From Larix kaempferi (Eukaryota; Streptophyta; Pinopsida; Pinales; Pinaceae): a stretch of DNA of 64,000 bases. Shown one piece after another: positions 23,965 through 39,529 of the stretch; the first letter of the stretch is position 1; each line of letters starts with the position of its first letter. The stretch lies in assembly GCA_027924585.1 (NCBI GenBank), contig BSBM01000361.1, positions 64,881,501-64,945,500 on the forward strand, given 5' to 3'. Position numbers and translations under genes: made by a program. The notes beneath the pieces are model-generated. The model was not told the DNA's origin. It did not search any database and saw nothing but the letters and a program-made list of their open reading frames with translations.

Positions 23965-25863
23965 CTAGGGGATGTCACATCGCTGACACATCCCATTGAT
24001 ATTGAGATTTCCATGATCCATTTCGACTCCATTGTTAGCTTCCGTGTCTGCATGACTGTTGAGCGCTCGAAGGACATGAAAATATCTTATTTTATGGAAT
24101 CGCTTGCTTTCCAGGATAATTTTTTGAAAAATATGGCGGAGGTGGACATTAGGGGGAGCCTTCTTGGTTTGGAGGGCCTTGATAAGGATCCTGGAGTCGC
24201 CCAAGACTGTTAGCTGACGAATTCCGTGATTTCGAGCAATTTGTAATCCTTGCCAGAGACTGCAGAATTCAGCAATGTTATTAGTTCCTATTCCGAGTCC
24301 CCAGGAATAATTTATGCTGATGATCCCTTTTTCTGACTTGATGATACCTCCGGCACCGGAAGGGCCTGGGTTTCCTTTTGAAGCCCCATCGAAAAACAGA
24401 CAAGGTTCATTCCGAGATGCTTCCCAGCGATTGAAGTCTGCTTCCTCCATCCTGATTTCCCAGGTCTCTGAATGAGTGATTCCGTTGATTGGTTGGGAAG
24501 GCATTTTGGTAGTTAGCTTATTTAACCAGATGAGCTCCTCATGCAGAAGAGGGGAGTCATTGTTTAAGGATTGGCAGTCCATGACTTCTCCAAGGATTGC
24601 TCTAGCCTTTACAGCAGTTCTCCAGGGAGGGGCTTCTTTGCTTCGGAAGATTCTGTTGTTTCTTTCAATCCACAGATTCCAACATATGGCTTTTGGAGTC
24701 CAACCCCAAGTAGATTTAAGCAGGGCCTTGTTGCTTAGATTGAAGGGAGATAGAGAGTTCCAGGTGAGGAAGAGGGCCTGAACAGAGAGGGGCAGGTTAA
24801 GGGCAGTGTTGAGGCTAATGGCATGGGTCCAAGTCTCTTTAGCATAGGGACAATCCAACAATATGTGGTCCATAGTTTCATCACTGTTTTTGCAGAGGGG
24901 ACATCGAGTTGGCCCAGCCATTCCTTTTCTTCTGAGATTATCACCGGTGAGAATACTCTTATGGGCTAAGGACCAGCAGAAGATGTCAATCTTCGGGATA
25001 AAGGGGTTGTCCCAAATAAAGGACCAACCAGCAGGATTAGGGGCGGCGTAGGGGATGGTCTGGAGTTCCTTGTAGCCTTCCGCAGCAGAGTACACCCCTG
25101 AGGTTCCCCATCCCCTCCTATCTTTGACTCCCAGCTTGGAAGGGGATTTGCCTTGGAGGAGGACCAGAAGAGCAGCTGCTTCATCTTTGAGATCAGGAGG
25201 AACATGGCCTAATTCCCAGCCATTCCAGATTTCATTCTTCCAAACTGAAATGTCCTTTAAAGTATTGGAACCTTTTCCAATAAGCCAACTTTTTATATTG
25301 CTAATATGCAAGTTAGAGCCTAGAGGGGGGCTCTCCAGAATGGAGTCGTCCCAGAGATTAATAGAGCTGCCATTTCCGGGGATCCAATACAGTTTATTCT
25401 TGAAAGATGGTATGGCTTTGATGCATAACTTATGGATAGGCGAGCCCTTTTTAGGAGGGGGTTGCTGGTCCAGACATCTTTTCCTTGGTCCAGGGAAGTA
25501 TTTCCTACGGAGGGCCTCTTTGCTCCAGCTGGATTTTCCAGAGATCATGTGCCAGAGTAGCTTGGCTCCAAGAGCAAGGTTTTGAGTTGTTAAACTTCTG
25601 ATCTGAAGGCCACCTTCTGTCCGAGGTTTTTTGATCTTTTCCCAGCTGACAAGATGAAGTTTCTTCTCATTCCCTTTTCCTCCTTCCCATATGAATTTCC
25701 TTAACAGCCCTTCAATCTTGTTGACTGCCGAACAGGGAGCAAGCAGAATAGAAGATTGATATATGGGCATGCTATTGAGGACAGATTTGATAAGAATAGT
25801 TTTACCTGCAAGGTTGAGCCAGTTGGCCCCCCATTTCTGGATTTTGCATTTGATTTTGTCCAC
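23965..25863 (-). CDS. LINE ORF2 C-terminal part: RT end, zf-RVT, ribonuclease H
   Basis: 632 codons, open. It begins in the post-RT region (MDKIKCKIQKWGANWLNLAG, typical of plant L1 ORF2) and continues through RTEGGLQIRSL, the zf-RVT zinc motif and ribonuclease H (FFDGASKGNPG; NNIAEF; LGDSRIL; HADTEAN), to a stop at 23965. The reverse-transcriptase catalytic core and endonuclease are absent because the element is 5'-truncated at 25897, so no complete ORF2 can be made here. Compared with the plus copy the frame is intact (no one-base deletion). The few differences point to recent duplication. Confidence 0.9.
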   Translation of the reverse strand: MDKIKCKIQKWGANWLNLAGKTILIKSVLNSMPIYQSSILLAPCSAVNKIEGLLRKFIWEGGKGNEKKLHLVSWEKIKKPRTEGGLQIRSLTTQNLALGAKLLWHMISGKSSWSKEALRRKYFPGPRKRCLDQQPPPKKGSPIHKLCIKAIPSFKNKLYWIPGNGSSINLWDDSILESPPLGSNLHISNIKSWLIGKGSNTLKDISVWKNEIWNGWELGHVPPDLKDEAAALLVLLQGKSPSKLGVKDRRGWGTSGVYSAAEGYKELQTIPYAAPNPAGWSFIWDNPFIPKIDIFCWSLAHKSILTGDNLRRKGMAGPTRCPLCKNSDETMDHILLDCPYAKETWTHAISLNTALNLPLSVQALFLTWNSLSPFNLSNKALLKSTWGWTPKAICWNLWIERNNRIFRSKEAPPWRTAVKARAILGEVMDCQSLNNDSPLLHEELIWLNKLTTKMPSQPINGITHSETWEIRMEEADFNRWEASRNEPCLFFDGASKGNPGPSGAGGIIKSEKGIISINYSWGLGIGTNNIAEFCSLWQGLQIARNHGIRQLTVLGDSRILIKALQTKKAPPNVHLRHIFQKIILESKRFHKIRYFHVLRALNSHADTEANNGVEMDHGNLNINGMCQRCDIP

Positions 25864-25897
25864 AATAGGTTCCCAGTCTGCTGAAGTGATTTTGCTT

Positions 25898-26174
25898 TTT
25901 CAAAATAGCATATTCCTATGATCTTTCATTTCCGTTCTCATTTTCTATATTCAATTTAGAATATGTTTACTTTCTATATTTGACGTGATTAGCAATTTTG
26001 TGACATATTCACTTATTTATTTATTGAATAGAATGCAACATGGGATATACAAACTTCACATTACACCTGATATACATGGACTTTAAATTACAATAATAAG
26101 TCAATTTTGTGTGTAAAATTTAATTTAATGCATTATATGTATACAAATATTTCTAATAGAATGTGATTTTGTAA
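25898..26174. other. Unduplicated spacer between mirrored LINE and gypsy copies
   Basis: AT-rich DNA with no coding signal. It starts CAAAATAGC, repeating a short sequence found inside the gypsy LTR at 26264-26273. Together with the LTR end (to 26265), it is the part not present in the left-hand copy. Confidence 0.6.
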
Positions 26175-26557
26175 TGTACTTAACCCCATAAATTCAAAGC
26201 AAAATTAAGATAGCACAAGAAATGATAGATAAACCTTGAGAAAATCCTGTGTATTAATGATTTTCAAAATAGCGAGTTATATCCACTTGATTTTTCCATG
26301 GAGCAACCTCCAAGAGAAAAGCTCCAAATACAATAGCAATTCTTGACAAAACATTGCATAGTTTACTACTCTATATATAGTGCTTCAATAAACCCTCACT
26401 ACTTATGGTCCTGATATTAAGAAGGGTCAACCATCAAGTTGACCTTTATTCAATAAAGAGGGTCCTTTTACATTAAGATGCTACCAAATAATTCTCCAAT
26501 GGGCCTTATGGCCTTATACATTGATAAAGAAGGGGGGGTTAGGGTAGGAACCTAACA
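26175..26557 (-). repeat. 3' LTR of gypsy minus copy
   Basis: Minus-strand start TGTTAGGTTCC after the tract GAAGGGGGGGGCA; end GGGTTAAGTACA. Aligns with 31881-32265. Confidence 0.85.
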
Positions 26558-26589
26558 TGCCCCCCCCTTCAAAAGTAACATTGTCCTCA

Positions 26590-29500
26590 AGGCTGGAGAT
26601 GGGGAAACTACTCTAAAATAGTTGACAATTCCCAAGTTGCATATTTTGGTGAGTAATCCTTCCACTAAATCAAAACTTCATGGATAGTGCGTCGACATAG
26701 ATGTTGCTCATAGGTTTCCAAAGCTACTTCTAGTTGGAGCAAAATGGAGCATTCTTCATCTAGTTCTTATAATGTAGTTTGAACTCGACAATTCTAACCC
26801 ACAACCTTCTTCAAATAGGACACCATAAATATTGGGTAGACCTTGGAGTGTGTTGGAAGCGCTAATTTGTAGGCCACCTATCCAATTCATTGAACAATGT
26901 GATATGGATCATAAAAACTTGGTACAAGATTTTGATGGCCTTTAACTTTGAGAGAGATTTGCTTAAAAGGTTGGCGACAAAGGAACACTTGGATTCCTTC
27001 TACAAATAAATGTTGTGAGAGATGATAGTCCACCTGTTTCTTCATGTGATTTTGAGCCATTGCCAAATTTTCCTTTAAGCCTTGCAAAGAGTGACATCAT
27101 GATTATGAAGCAGACTATCTACTACATGTACCTTGGAGGTACCTCGTAGATAAGAAATACATGTACCTTGGAGGTACCTCGTAGATAAGAAATACATGTA
27201 CCTTGGAGGTACCTCGTAGATAAGAAATCATTGAGGGTGGTTGTTGGCCATAGAACACTTCATATGGTGTCATCTTTTTAGTCTCACGATAAGTGGTATT
27301 TTACCACCATTCTACCAATGGTAACCACTATGCCCATTGGTGTTTCTTTTTAGATGCAAAACATCACAAATAGGTTTCAATATACTTGTTGATTGCTTCT
27401 GTCTAGCCATCTATTTGGGGATGATAAGATGTGATCATTTGCAACTAGGTACCATGTAGTGTAAATAATTCTTGCCAAAATTTACTGGTGAATGTGAGAC
27501 ACAACCTGACACGATGGAGGTAGGCATGCCATGGAGTTTAAAAATATAGTTTAGACAATTTTGGGAAACAGTTGTAGGGGTAAAGGGGTGCCGAAGAGCA
27601 CAAAAGTGAGCATAGTTGGAAAGTTAATCAACTACCACAATGATGTTTGATTTTTTACCTACTTTCAAAAAACCGACAATAAAATCCATCCAAATTTCCC
27701 AAATAGTGGATGGTGTTGGCAATGGTTGCAATGCCTCAAGAATCTTCACTGTCTCACCCTTGTTCCTTTGGAAAGTGTCGCATTCTACTACAAAAGTAAG
27801 GATATCATTTTTTCATGCCTTCCCATAAGAAGGAGAGCCTAGCACATGTATAATTTTTTTGAAGGCCTAAATGGCCTAGTGGAGGATATGAATGCAACTC
27901 TATTAATGTCCTTTGCTTTAAAGCAGAGTTAGGTACTAGAAAATGGAGACCTTCATACCACGATGTATCTTTCTACTGAGTGAAACCCTGTAGAGGGTTG
28001 GGATCCTCCTAGAGTCATTTGATGAGCTGAGATGCAATAGTGTTTGTTAGCCATTCCTTGTGTGCTTCTTCTAACCATTTAAGTGCCAGATAGGATAAGG
28101 CAAAGAGGAATCCCTTCCTCATGTTTCCTTGACAATGCACTTGCCACACCATTGTATTTTCTCTTTTTGTAGATGAGCTTGTAATCATATCCAAGTATCT
28201 TGGTGACCCACTTATGCTGCTATGGGGATGACAACCTTTGTTCCAAAAAATACTTCAAGTTGTGGTGATCTATCTTGATTTGGAAGCCCCACCCTCTAAG
28301 ATATGGCCGCCTTGTCAACTACATGTAGGATGGCTATCATTTATCTCTCGTGAATAAACTTGCCCAAATTCTAATCACACAACTATTTATTGGTGAATGC
28401 TAAGGGTCTTCTTCTTGCATTAAAACTGCACCCATACATTTTCTGGAAGCATCACATTACAATACAAAAGTCTTTGTAAAATCAAGCATGACCAAAATCG
28501 AGACGGTGCACATGGTTTGCTTTAAAACTAAGAAGGCTTGTTTTACTGCTTCATTATATGTAAAGAAATTTTTCTTGAGCAAGGTTGTCAAAGGGGCTTC
28601 AATTTTACCAATGTTCTTCAAAAACTTCTTATGCAAGTCCGTAAGGCCTAAAAACCCGCGTAAGCTCTTTAAGGTTTTAGGGCGGGGGCATTCTTACATT
28701 GTCGCAATCTTCTTGGGTTCCACTCTCACCCCTTATTGCCCAACAATGTGACCTAAGTATTCAACCATTGAGGCCCAAAAACAAATTTGTAACATTTAAT
28801 GAATAAATAATAGCCCCGAAGGGAAGGAATTGCAAGAATTTATCAACATGTTGTACATGGGCATCCTAAGTTCTATTGTAAATCAAGAAGTCATCAAAGA
28901 AAAACATCACAAAATCTTGAAGATATGGCCTCAAAATTTTATTCATGAGGCTCTAAAAGGTAGAGGAGGCCTTTTAAGGTCGAAAGGGAATAACCAAAAA
29001 CTCACAATGTCCTTCATGTGTGTGGAAGGTTGTCTTCAGAATATAGACCTCTTTTATCTTGATTTGGTGGTATTCAGAACAAAAGTCAAGTTTGGTGAAA
29101 ATTTTGGCACCATGGAGATCATCTAGAAGATCATCAATGACTAGGATGGGAAATTAATCTTTGATGGTCAACTTATTGAGGGCACGGAAATCAAGACACA
29201 TTTTCCGATTGCCTTCTTTCTTTAAAACCATGACAACATGGGATGAATATGGGCTAATGTTAGTACAAATGACTCCCACTCTAGTAGCTCCTGAATGATC
29301 ATTTCAATTTCATTATTTTATGAAAATGGGTTCTTATACGTGCTTACATTTGGTGGTTGACTACCCAGAATAAAGGGTATGCCATGATCACGGTCTCCTA
29401 TGAATGGGGGTAAACCCTTAAGTGTCCCAAAGATCTGTTGATGTTTATCCAAAACCCTCTGCAAGTCAAGATAGATTTCTGGTGCGGTGTTGTCAAGAAT

Positions 29501-31000
29501 TTGTATGGCATGGAAGTGAGTAATAATCCCATAGTGGCTTTTCTTTAATATTTTTTTATTTGATGGGAATTTATGATTTTAGAGGAGCTTGGTACTGTCA
29601 ACTAAGACTACCACTTTGCAGTGCTTGATGTAACTCAGAAGTTTCAAGGTTTGTGAGGTTGAAATACCAAATAAAGCATGAAAAGAGATGAGTGGTTCTT
29701 CTTGATGGACCTTGGGTTCCACTTCTTCTTCCATGGGAGGAGTTTGGTCAATAACCTTGAACTTCGAGGTATCTTCAATAAAGATTTCTTTGAAATGGGT
29801 AGGAGTGGTCACATAAATTTGAAATAAATTTTGTTCTTTAAATTTATGACCAGTACCATACTTTTCATCAAAATTATAATAGAGTCCACGTCTTTGTCAG
29901 TTTGTCATTTCTGTTGGAGACAACCTTTGTACTTCAAGGGAGAATAAGGGATTGTGCTTGAGGAATTGACCTGTGTAAGGTGCGAGTGTGGAATGAAAGA
30001 GAGATTTTTGCTTTGTGCATTGATAACTATCTCTACTTCTAGAGCCCTCTAAGATGCCTTCAACCAAGTAATAGGATGTTGCATAATTACTTGTGCTCCA
30101 ATCTCCTCCTTGAGGCCACTAATGAAACATTATTTATAGAAATAATATGTTAAGTTCTCTATATGGATGGCTAATTGCTCAAAGGATAGCATAAATTCTG
30201 TGACTAATCCTATTTGGCGTAACTTGGTAAGTCGACTAAAATAGTGAATATTCTGCTAGTAACAAGCATGTATAGATTTAAAAAATAGACTCCAAGTGAT
30301 GTATCCCCCATAGGATGTTTTATGCCACTCCCACCATTGACAACATTCTGGATCCATATATAAGACCCCCGCCCTAAGTTTCATCATGTCACCAGTAATG
30401 CCATGGAGGGTGAAGTAATGTTCCATTTGGGTGACTCATCCTGACAGGTTACAATCATTAAACTCATTCAAGTCCACTTTAGGAAAACAACACCAAATGT
30501 TATAACTTATTATCCATGGGGGGTGGTTTATGGCCATGAAGACTCGAACGGGGTTGCTAGTCACTAGATAGTCTCAAATGAGAAGTTTCTTCCCGGTGTG
30601 GTTCATTTTGATGTGCATTCCAGGGGTCTTCTTCTTATATGCCACAAACTATCAGAAGTGTCAACTTCTCATTCAACATCTGGCCCAAGCTAGTGATGGT
30701 CTGTTAAGTTTTTTAATCCAACTTTTGATATAATGTCTGATCCCAACCGGTTATGGTCTACTACATTTGTTGAAGCTGGCCATCAAGATTTTTCTATTGA
30801 GCTTTTAGATGTTCCAACCTATTGGTAGTAGAATGGGTGGTCATATTGTCTAGGGTGTCAGTATGAGGTGGTTTATAGGGATCCACCATAGGTGGGTTCA
30901 CTGAAAAGTTGCCAGGTCTCGAGGACAAGGGAGTGTTAAGTGTTATATCTCTCTAATATATGTGTGGGGTCCAACAAAAGTACTTATCCCAATATCCCAA
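26590..31000 (-). pseudogene. Gypsy gag-pol, decayed (minus copy)
   Basis: Same fragments in the same order as the plus copy: gag (about 30,460-29,970), protease region (29812-29579), reverse transcriptase (29270-28820), ribonuclease H (28520-28070), integrase (27990-27070), chromodomain-like tail (26790-26600). Stops and frameshifts occur throughout, so no enzyme is expected. This copy also retains the gag start region out to the primer site. Confidence 0.85.
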
Positions 31001-31854
31001 GGCACTAACTAAGAAGGCCCAATCATGCCCTTAGCTATACTACTCGACTATCTAAGTACTAGAGATCAATATCCTTGAGTGTTATTCTTGGTGTACTACA
31101 ACAACAAGACAACCAATCACTTTATCCAGTAAGTATACCTAGGGGACTTTCTATATACCTGAGGGTATGTGGAAGTGAGATTTAGTATACATGAGTTTTC
31201 TGATGTGGTATTAATTGAAAGGGTACCAATAGAGGTTACAAGGGTGTCCAACAATGTAACTTAGTACCACTTGTATTTTCTATATGTATGCTTCCACAAC
31301 CACAAGTTTACATGCTAAATGATAGATCCTTGTGTTATTTGAAGTTGTCAGAACATGTCTCAACGAAAGTTTACAAATTTAGGAGCTTACTAACCCCAAA
31401 AAGAGATTTACAATAATCGGAAAATAACTTGCTTTTCAAGGTAGGATTTGAGGCTAAAAATTTAGAAATAAACACAAACTTCAACAATATTTATCATAAT
31501 TTCTATTATGAGTACTTTTTGGAATGGTGTGACCACTTTACATCAACTGGCACTACTTTGACAAATATTTGGGCACTCTGTTAAAAGATATTCGCTTTGC
31601 AATATTCGTGGTCGTGACTGGAAAAAAAACCCTAAAATAGATGATTTTTTAAATCAATGATATCTTCACTTCCCATATTCTATTTGAGATGATTTTATTT
31701 TGGTTTTTTTGTGAGAGGAACTCAAATATACTATTAATTTCTTCATATTCCAAACAAAAGTTTTAAAAATAGATATGAATTATGTTTTCCTTTTTTCCCT
31801 CAAAATTCCTACAAAAAAGAGAAAAAAAATTCTCCTTTCTTGGCCCAAGAAAGA

Positions 31855-31866
31855 GCCCTGATACCA
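31855..31866 (-). other. Primer-binding site (initiator Met tRNA type)
   Basis: The minus strand reads TGGTATCAGGGC, close to the plant initiator-Met primer site TGGTATCAGAGC, 14 bases inside the LTR end at 31881. Confidence 0.75.
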
Positions 31867-31880
31867 CTTCTAAGTTCTAA

Positions 31881-32265
31881 TGTACTTAACCCCTAGACTT
31901 GAAAGGAAAAATAGAAAAGCACAAGAGAAAATAGATAAATATTGAAAAAGATCTCTTGTATTAATGATATTCAAAATAAAGAGCTATGTTCACTTGCCTC
32001 TTCAAGGGGGCAACCTCTAAGAGAAAAGCTCCAAATACAAGAACAATTATTATCAAAACATTGCATAGCTTACTACTTTATATATCATGCTTCAATAGCC
32101 AAAACCCTAACTAATCGTGGTCTTTATTAATGAGGGTCAACTACCTAGTGAGCCTTTATTCAATAGATAGGGCCCTTTAACATTAAGACACTACCCATAA
32201 AGTATCTAATGGGCCTTATGGCCTTGTACATTAATAAAGTAGGGGAGTTAGAGTAGGACCATAAA
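31881..32265 (-). repeat. 5' LTR of gypsy minus copy
   Basis: Aligns with 26175-26557 (shared AAGCTCCAAATACAA, AACATTGCATAG, GGGCCTTATGGCCTT). The first bases on the minus strand are degenerate (TATGGTCCTACTC against TGTTAGGTTCCTACCC), so the outer edge is approximate. Confidence 0.8.
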
Positions 32266-32352
32266 AAATTTCTTCGATGAATAGAAATTGGAGAAATTGA
32301 TAACTTTTTTCTTAGGAAACAAAAATCTAATAGAAGAAGGCAACGTTCTACT

Positions 32353-33213
32353 CTAAGATACTGGGCGTGACCTTCTACGCGAATGTGTCCTGTGTCATCA
32401 TATCTGACACGGAAACGCTAATGACACGTGTTTTGGGCTTGTCCTTTTGCGGGACATGACCAAAACACGTGTTTGACACCATGAATTTCATGTCCCGACC
32501 TGCGCACAACATATCCCAAAAATAGGACATGTTTTGACAGAAAAAAGCCCCACGGAAGTGGGTGAAGGGAAGGACAAAGATGTGGGATGTGTTTCCCGAC
32601 GATATGGGTTTGGATAATAGTGTTGAGTTGGCATTAGCCAAAATGGTTCTTAATGGTCTTGTGCTAGAACCAGTCACTTTTGATGATGGTGATCCTCTTG
32701 AGGGGTCATCCTCCACACCAACAAATGTAGATCCTGGGATAGGTCGAGAGGCAGAGGAGGAGGACGATAAACAAGAGAGCAATGCTGATTTTGTTGATTT
32801 AGGCATGGAGGAGGACTATTGATAGATGAGATTCTTCCATCTTGATCTACCCCTTTTTGTGTTTTCCAGTGACATTCTGACATTTACGTAATACATTTTG
32901 ATTTTGATGACTTAATGAGAAATATGATTCTAACATCTATGCAATAGAACATTTTGATTTTGTTGGCTTAATGAAAAAAATTATGAGTATATGAGTATAT
33001 CATTGACATATGCATTGTAATTTGTGAATGCATAATGTCACAACAACATGTGTGTTGATTCTAATTTCTATTAAATATTTATAAATGTTCTAGTTTCTAA
33101 AAAAAATTGGATACATATATATGACGTGTCATGATTCCGGGGGTCACTGTGTTCATGTCAAATACTTGTATTTCAGTGTCCTCCATGTCCCATATCTTTG
33201 TGTCAAGTGACTT
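32353..33213. mobile_element. Possible hAT-like DNA transposon remnant
   Basis: The 10-bp direct repeat ACGTTCTACT occurs at 32343-32352 and 33214-33223, as a target duplication would. The ends are weakly inverted: AAGATACTGGGCGTG inside the left end against AAGATATGGGACATG read inward from the right end. The interior carries an acidic ORF. hAT elements make 8-bp duplications, so 10 bp would mean chance extension or another superfamily (Mutator makes 9-10). Low copy evidence in this window. Confidence 0.4.
32562..32822 (+). pseudogene. Acidic C-terminal-like ORF, possibly transposase tail
   Basis: 86 codons with the first codon GTG and an upstream in-frame stop, so it is probably the end of a longer lost frame. 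The sequence has MWDVFPDDMGLDNSVELAL near the start and ends in an acidic tail (EAEEEDDKQESNADFVDLGM, then EEDY). Acidic tails like this follow the dimerisation domain in many plant hAT transposases, but no diagnostic residue is present. Alternative: a fragment of an unrelated host gene. Confidence 0.35.
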
Positions 33214-33724
33214 ACGTTCTACTATTTTGACATTTTTTTTCTCGTTTGCCATCACCAAAATCTAACCAAAAAATCTTTGTTGAAATTTCAATTTTGAATT
33301 GTTGAAATCATTGTTTTTAATGCACAAATGAATTCAGCCCCTTCAATACCCCTAGTGCAACTTGATTTTTGCAATGTTAACCATTGATATTTACAATGTC
33401 ATCAATTCAAAATAATTCACAAAAATATTAATTTCCCTTCTCATTATTTATAAATAAATGTCAATTTGAGCAATAAAAACTTACCATCTTTGACAATTTT
33501 GTTTTGACATGATTGTGGTATTTTGAAAATATAAATGCAAATTAAATATTAAATAACAAAATAAAAAATATTAGTAAGAGGAGTGAATTAATAAGTGTCC
33601 AGTACTACAAGCTCAATTTTTGGCTTAAGATTATTTTTTTGGGCAAGGTAATTTAGTTCCACCTTGATGCATTGTTTTTTCAAAATTTTAGTGTTTTGAA
33701 TCGTCTTAAAATGTATCAAAATCT

Positions 33725-33858
33725 CCACGGACAAAGTTCAAAGGTCAAAATTTCAATCAATCATGTGAAACTGTGACTTTCAACAAAATTCCTATGGACA
33801 AAGTTCAAAGGTCAAAATTCCAATCAACCATGTGAAACTATGACTTTCAACAAAATTC
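33725..33858. repeat. 66-bp tandem duplication
   Basis: Two copies of a unit containing GGACAAAGTTCAAAGGTCAA and GACTTTCAACAAAATTCCTA, with a few differences. Confidence 0.85.
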
Positions 33859-34406
33859 CTAAAAGATTTGGGAAAGAGTTTCCACCTTTTTTCCATGTAT
33901 TAACTTACTCCTTAATAATATAAGCACACTCAAGATTAAATTGAATTTACAAATTCAGATTTATGAAAGAATATTTTTCCCCAAAACTTTGATGACCAAA
34001 CATGGGAACATGGTTATAAATGTATAAGTTCACATACATCATAGAGTCTATTGAATAATGAAGATGTTATGATCATTACATGGAATCAACTCTTGGTTTC
34101 CAAAGCTAAAAGATTAAAATAGTAAGGCCCAATCTAAAAATGTCATGGAAATCACTGAAACATAGTTTCTTCCACAATATAAGTCTAAATTAGGATGATG
34201 ATAGTGTAAAAGATGGAGAAGCGAGCCTAAGAAAGCACTAATATAGCCAGAATTTGATATTATAACATGCCTTTGCTAATATACATGGAAAGATAGTAAA
34301 CCAGACACAATTTTGTGGAATGCGTGCTAATGAGAATGCCCAAGGCATCGAAATTAGGAATGTTTTCTAACCTAGAAAATTGATTTTATTGATCTATCCC
34401 TGTCGT

Positions 34407-38036
<3,630 letters not shown>

Positions 38037-39449
38037 CTGTAAACAAAATTAAACAGTAAAAAAAAATCGAACCATGGGAACAAAGGCTAACTGAAGTCGT
38101 TTTATTTTCATATACAGTAAGATTCGTGAATGTAAGCGAAAATGCAACTCTATGATCACGAGTTAAGTATTTTTCTCTAAAAGCCTCAGCTCAAAAACAT
38201 TTTACACAGTAGAAACCAAACAAGATATTCAATGACAAACTGTATATAAGTTTACAATATATTCCTATCTGGATACTAGTATGGAATATTACTCTTCTCC
38301 ACTATCAACCCACCAAAAATCAGATATTCAATGACAAACTATATTTGAGTGAATATTCCTATCTGGGTACTGCAATGAAATATTACTTTTTCCCACTATC
38401 AGTCTTCCAAGACCTCTTGGGGTTTTGGAGTGTTTTAGACACTCCTACTATACAATTTTAATTGTAGCCACTATTTATAATGTCTAATTCCATTGAACTA
38501 TCGTCTGACTATTTGTGGAAATTAATAAAATTAGATTATCTCATCTTATCTTCTCCTCTAGCACAACTTGAGGATTGCTATAGGACCCACTTACTTTGTG
38601 ATCAGCTAACGCTTCAAATCCCTTGAGATAGGAAAGGGATTTATCAAAAATATCCCAGGATCAAGGTTCATATTCCCTTGAGATTATCTGCACTAGTTTT
38701 TTGAATCCTCTCAACCACAACTAATTGTAACTTGATAAACTTCAACCCATGCATTTGTATTTCTCTGTTCATCGTCATTTTCCACTTTATTCAAATCCAC
38801 ACAATTTTAATCCACGGGCTCGTCTCAACCTCTTCTTCCAGAGACCATTTTCCTGATTGTTTACCAAGTTTGGTTTACAGGTGACACATGAAAACGAAGT
38901 GAAAACCCATATCTTGTCATTTTGCCCCTCGCTGGCACTCGTTACTCATGAATTTTCATGATAAAGATTGTGAATTATCTTTCAGTCACTTGTCACTTGG
39001 TTGCTCCGTGGACGCTTCTTGAGATTAACTATTCCATTCAAGAGGGCATTTACAGGGCATAGACTAAACCATTTTCAATTTCCTACCAAGCCTCCCAACC
39101 CCAAGATAAAATGTTTGCTACACATCTTTTCTCTATCCCGCACCTTCCTTGCCACAATGGAAATTTCCTATTAACAGGGTGGTTCTTCATATGGAAATTT
39201 CCTATCAAGCTCAACAGGGTACTTGAGATTTCCCATCAAGCTCAACAGGATGGTTCTTCATATGGAAAATGATTGAGCAGCATTATTAATAAAAAAATCG
39301 AGATAGAAATTCTCCCTATAAAGGAAATGTGTACTTGCTAGGGTGCGAATAGAGAAACAAAAAACATGATCTATAAAGCGATTCATGGAGCAATTCAAAG
39401 TAGACGAGATGGAAAGAACGAATTTGATGGTTGGATCTCTGTCTTGTAC
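38037..39449 (-). other. Probable 5' intron / upstream region of the aminotransferase gene
   Basis: A good acceptor (TTTGTTTACAG) on the minus strand ends at 38037. A candidate donor (TTCACAG then GTACAAG) lies at 39449. If used, this exon would be untranslated, because its frame has a stop close to the donor. Between them I see no convincing transit-peptide exon. Short AAATTTCCTAT-type repeats occur at 39160-39260. Confidence 0.35.
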
Positions 39450-39529
39450 CTGTGAACGAAATTAACTTAAGAAAAATAAAAATGAGAGTCCTGCCGTTGT
39501 TGGACGTTTAAACTCTTTCCATGGAGATG

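Larger units (their letters stand above)
23152..25897 (-). mobile_element. L1-type LINE, minus copy, 5'-truncated, with 3' tail
   Basis: The poly(A) tail appears as the T run 23152-23160. Read on the minus strand from 25897: end of reverse transcriptase, zf-RVT, ribonuclease H, a short coiled-coil ORF, about 200 bp of 3' UTR (with CGGTTGCTTAAATACCGG), then the tail. This is the more complete of the two mirrored LINE copies. No target duplication is visible: the left flank is the truncated gypsy LTR and the right flank starts CAAAATAGCATATTCC. Confidence 0.88.
26175..32265 (-). mobile_element. Ty3/gypsy (chromovirus-type) element, full length but decayed
   Basis: Minus-strand order: 5' LTR (32265-31881), primer site (31866-31855), gag, pol, polypurine tract (26570-26558), 3' LTR (26557-26175). 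Both LTRs are about 385 bp and align through most of their length but differ at many sites, so the element is old. The coding region carries many stops. The part 26266-30843 is mirrored at 18578-23155. I could not confirm a target duplication because the outer LTR ends are eroded. Confidence 0.88.

Noticed and set aside
24476-25585. Plus-strand frames of 60-150 codons opposite the LINE ORF, repeated at 16.9-18.1 kb
   Set aside because: Antisense shadows of the ribonuclease H/zf-RVT frame; they mirror because the LINE is duplicated.
23152-25897. Twin-primed LINE insertion as explanation for the inverted LINE at 16-18.6 kb
   Set aside because: The non-inverted 3' piece (16062-16669) is not the sequence that follows segment A in the other copy, and the adjoining gypsy block is inverted too, so a segmental rearrangement fits better.
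38860-38960. Candidate transit-peptide exon on the minus strand (MTRYGFSLRFHVSP, ending before GTAAAC)
   Set aside because: Very short, in phase only by chance as far as I can tell, with a stop shortly upstream; not enough for a transit peptide.
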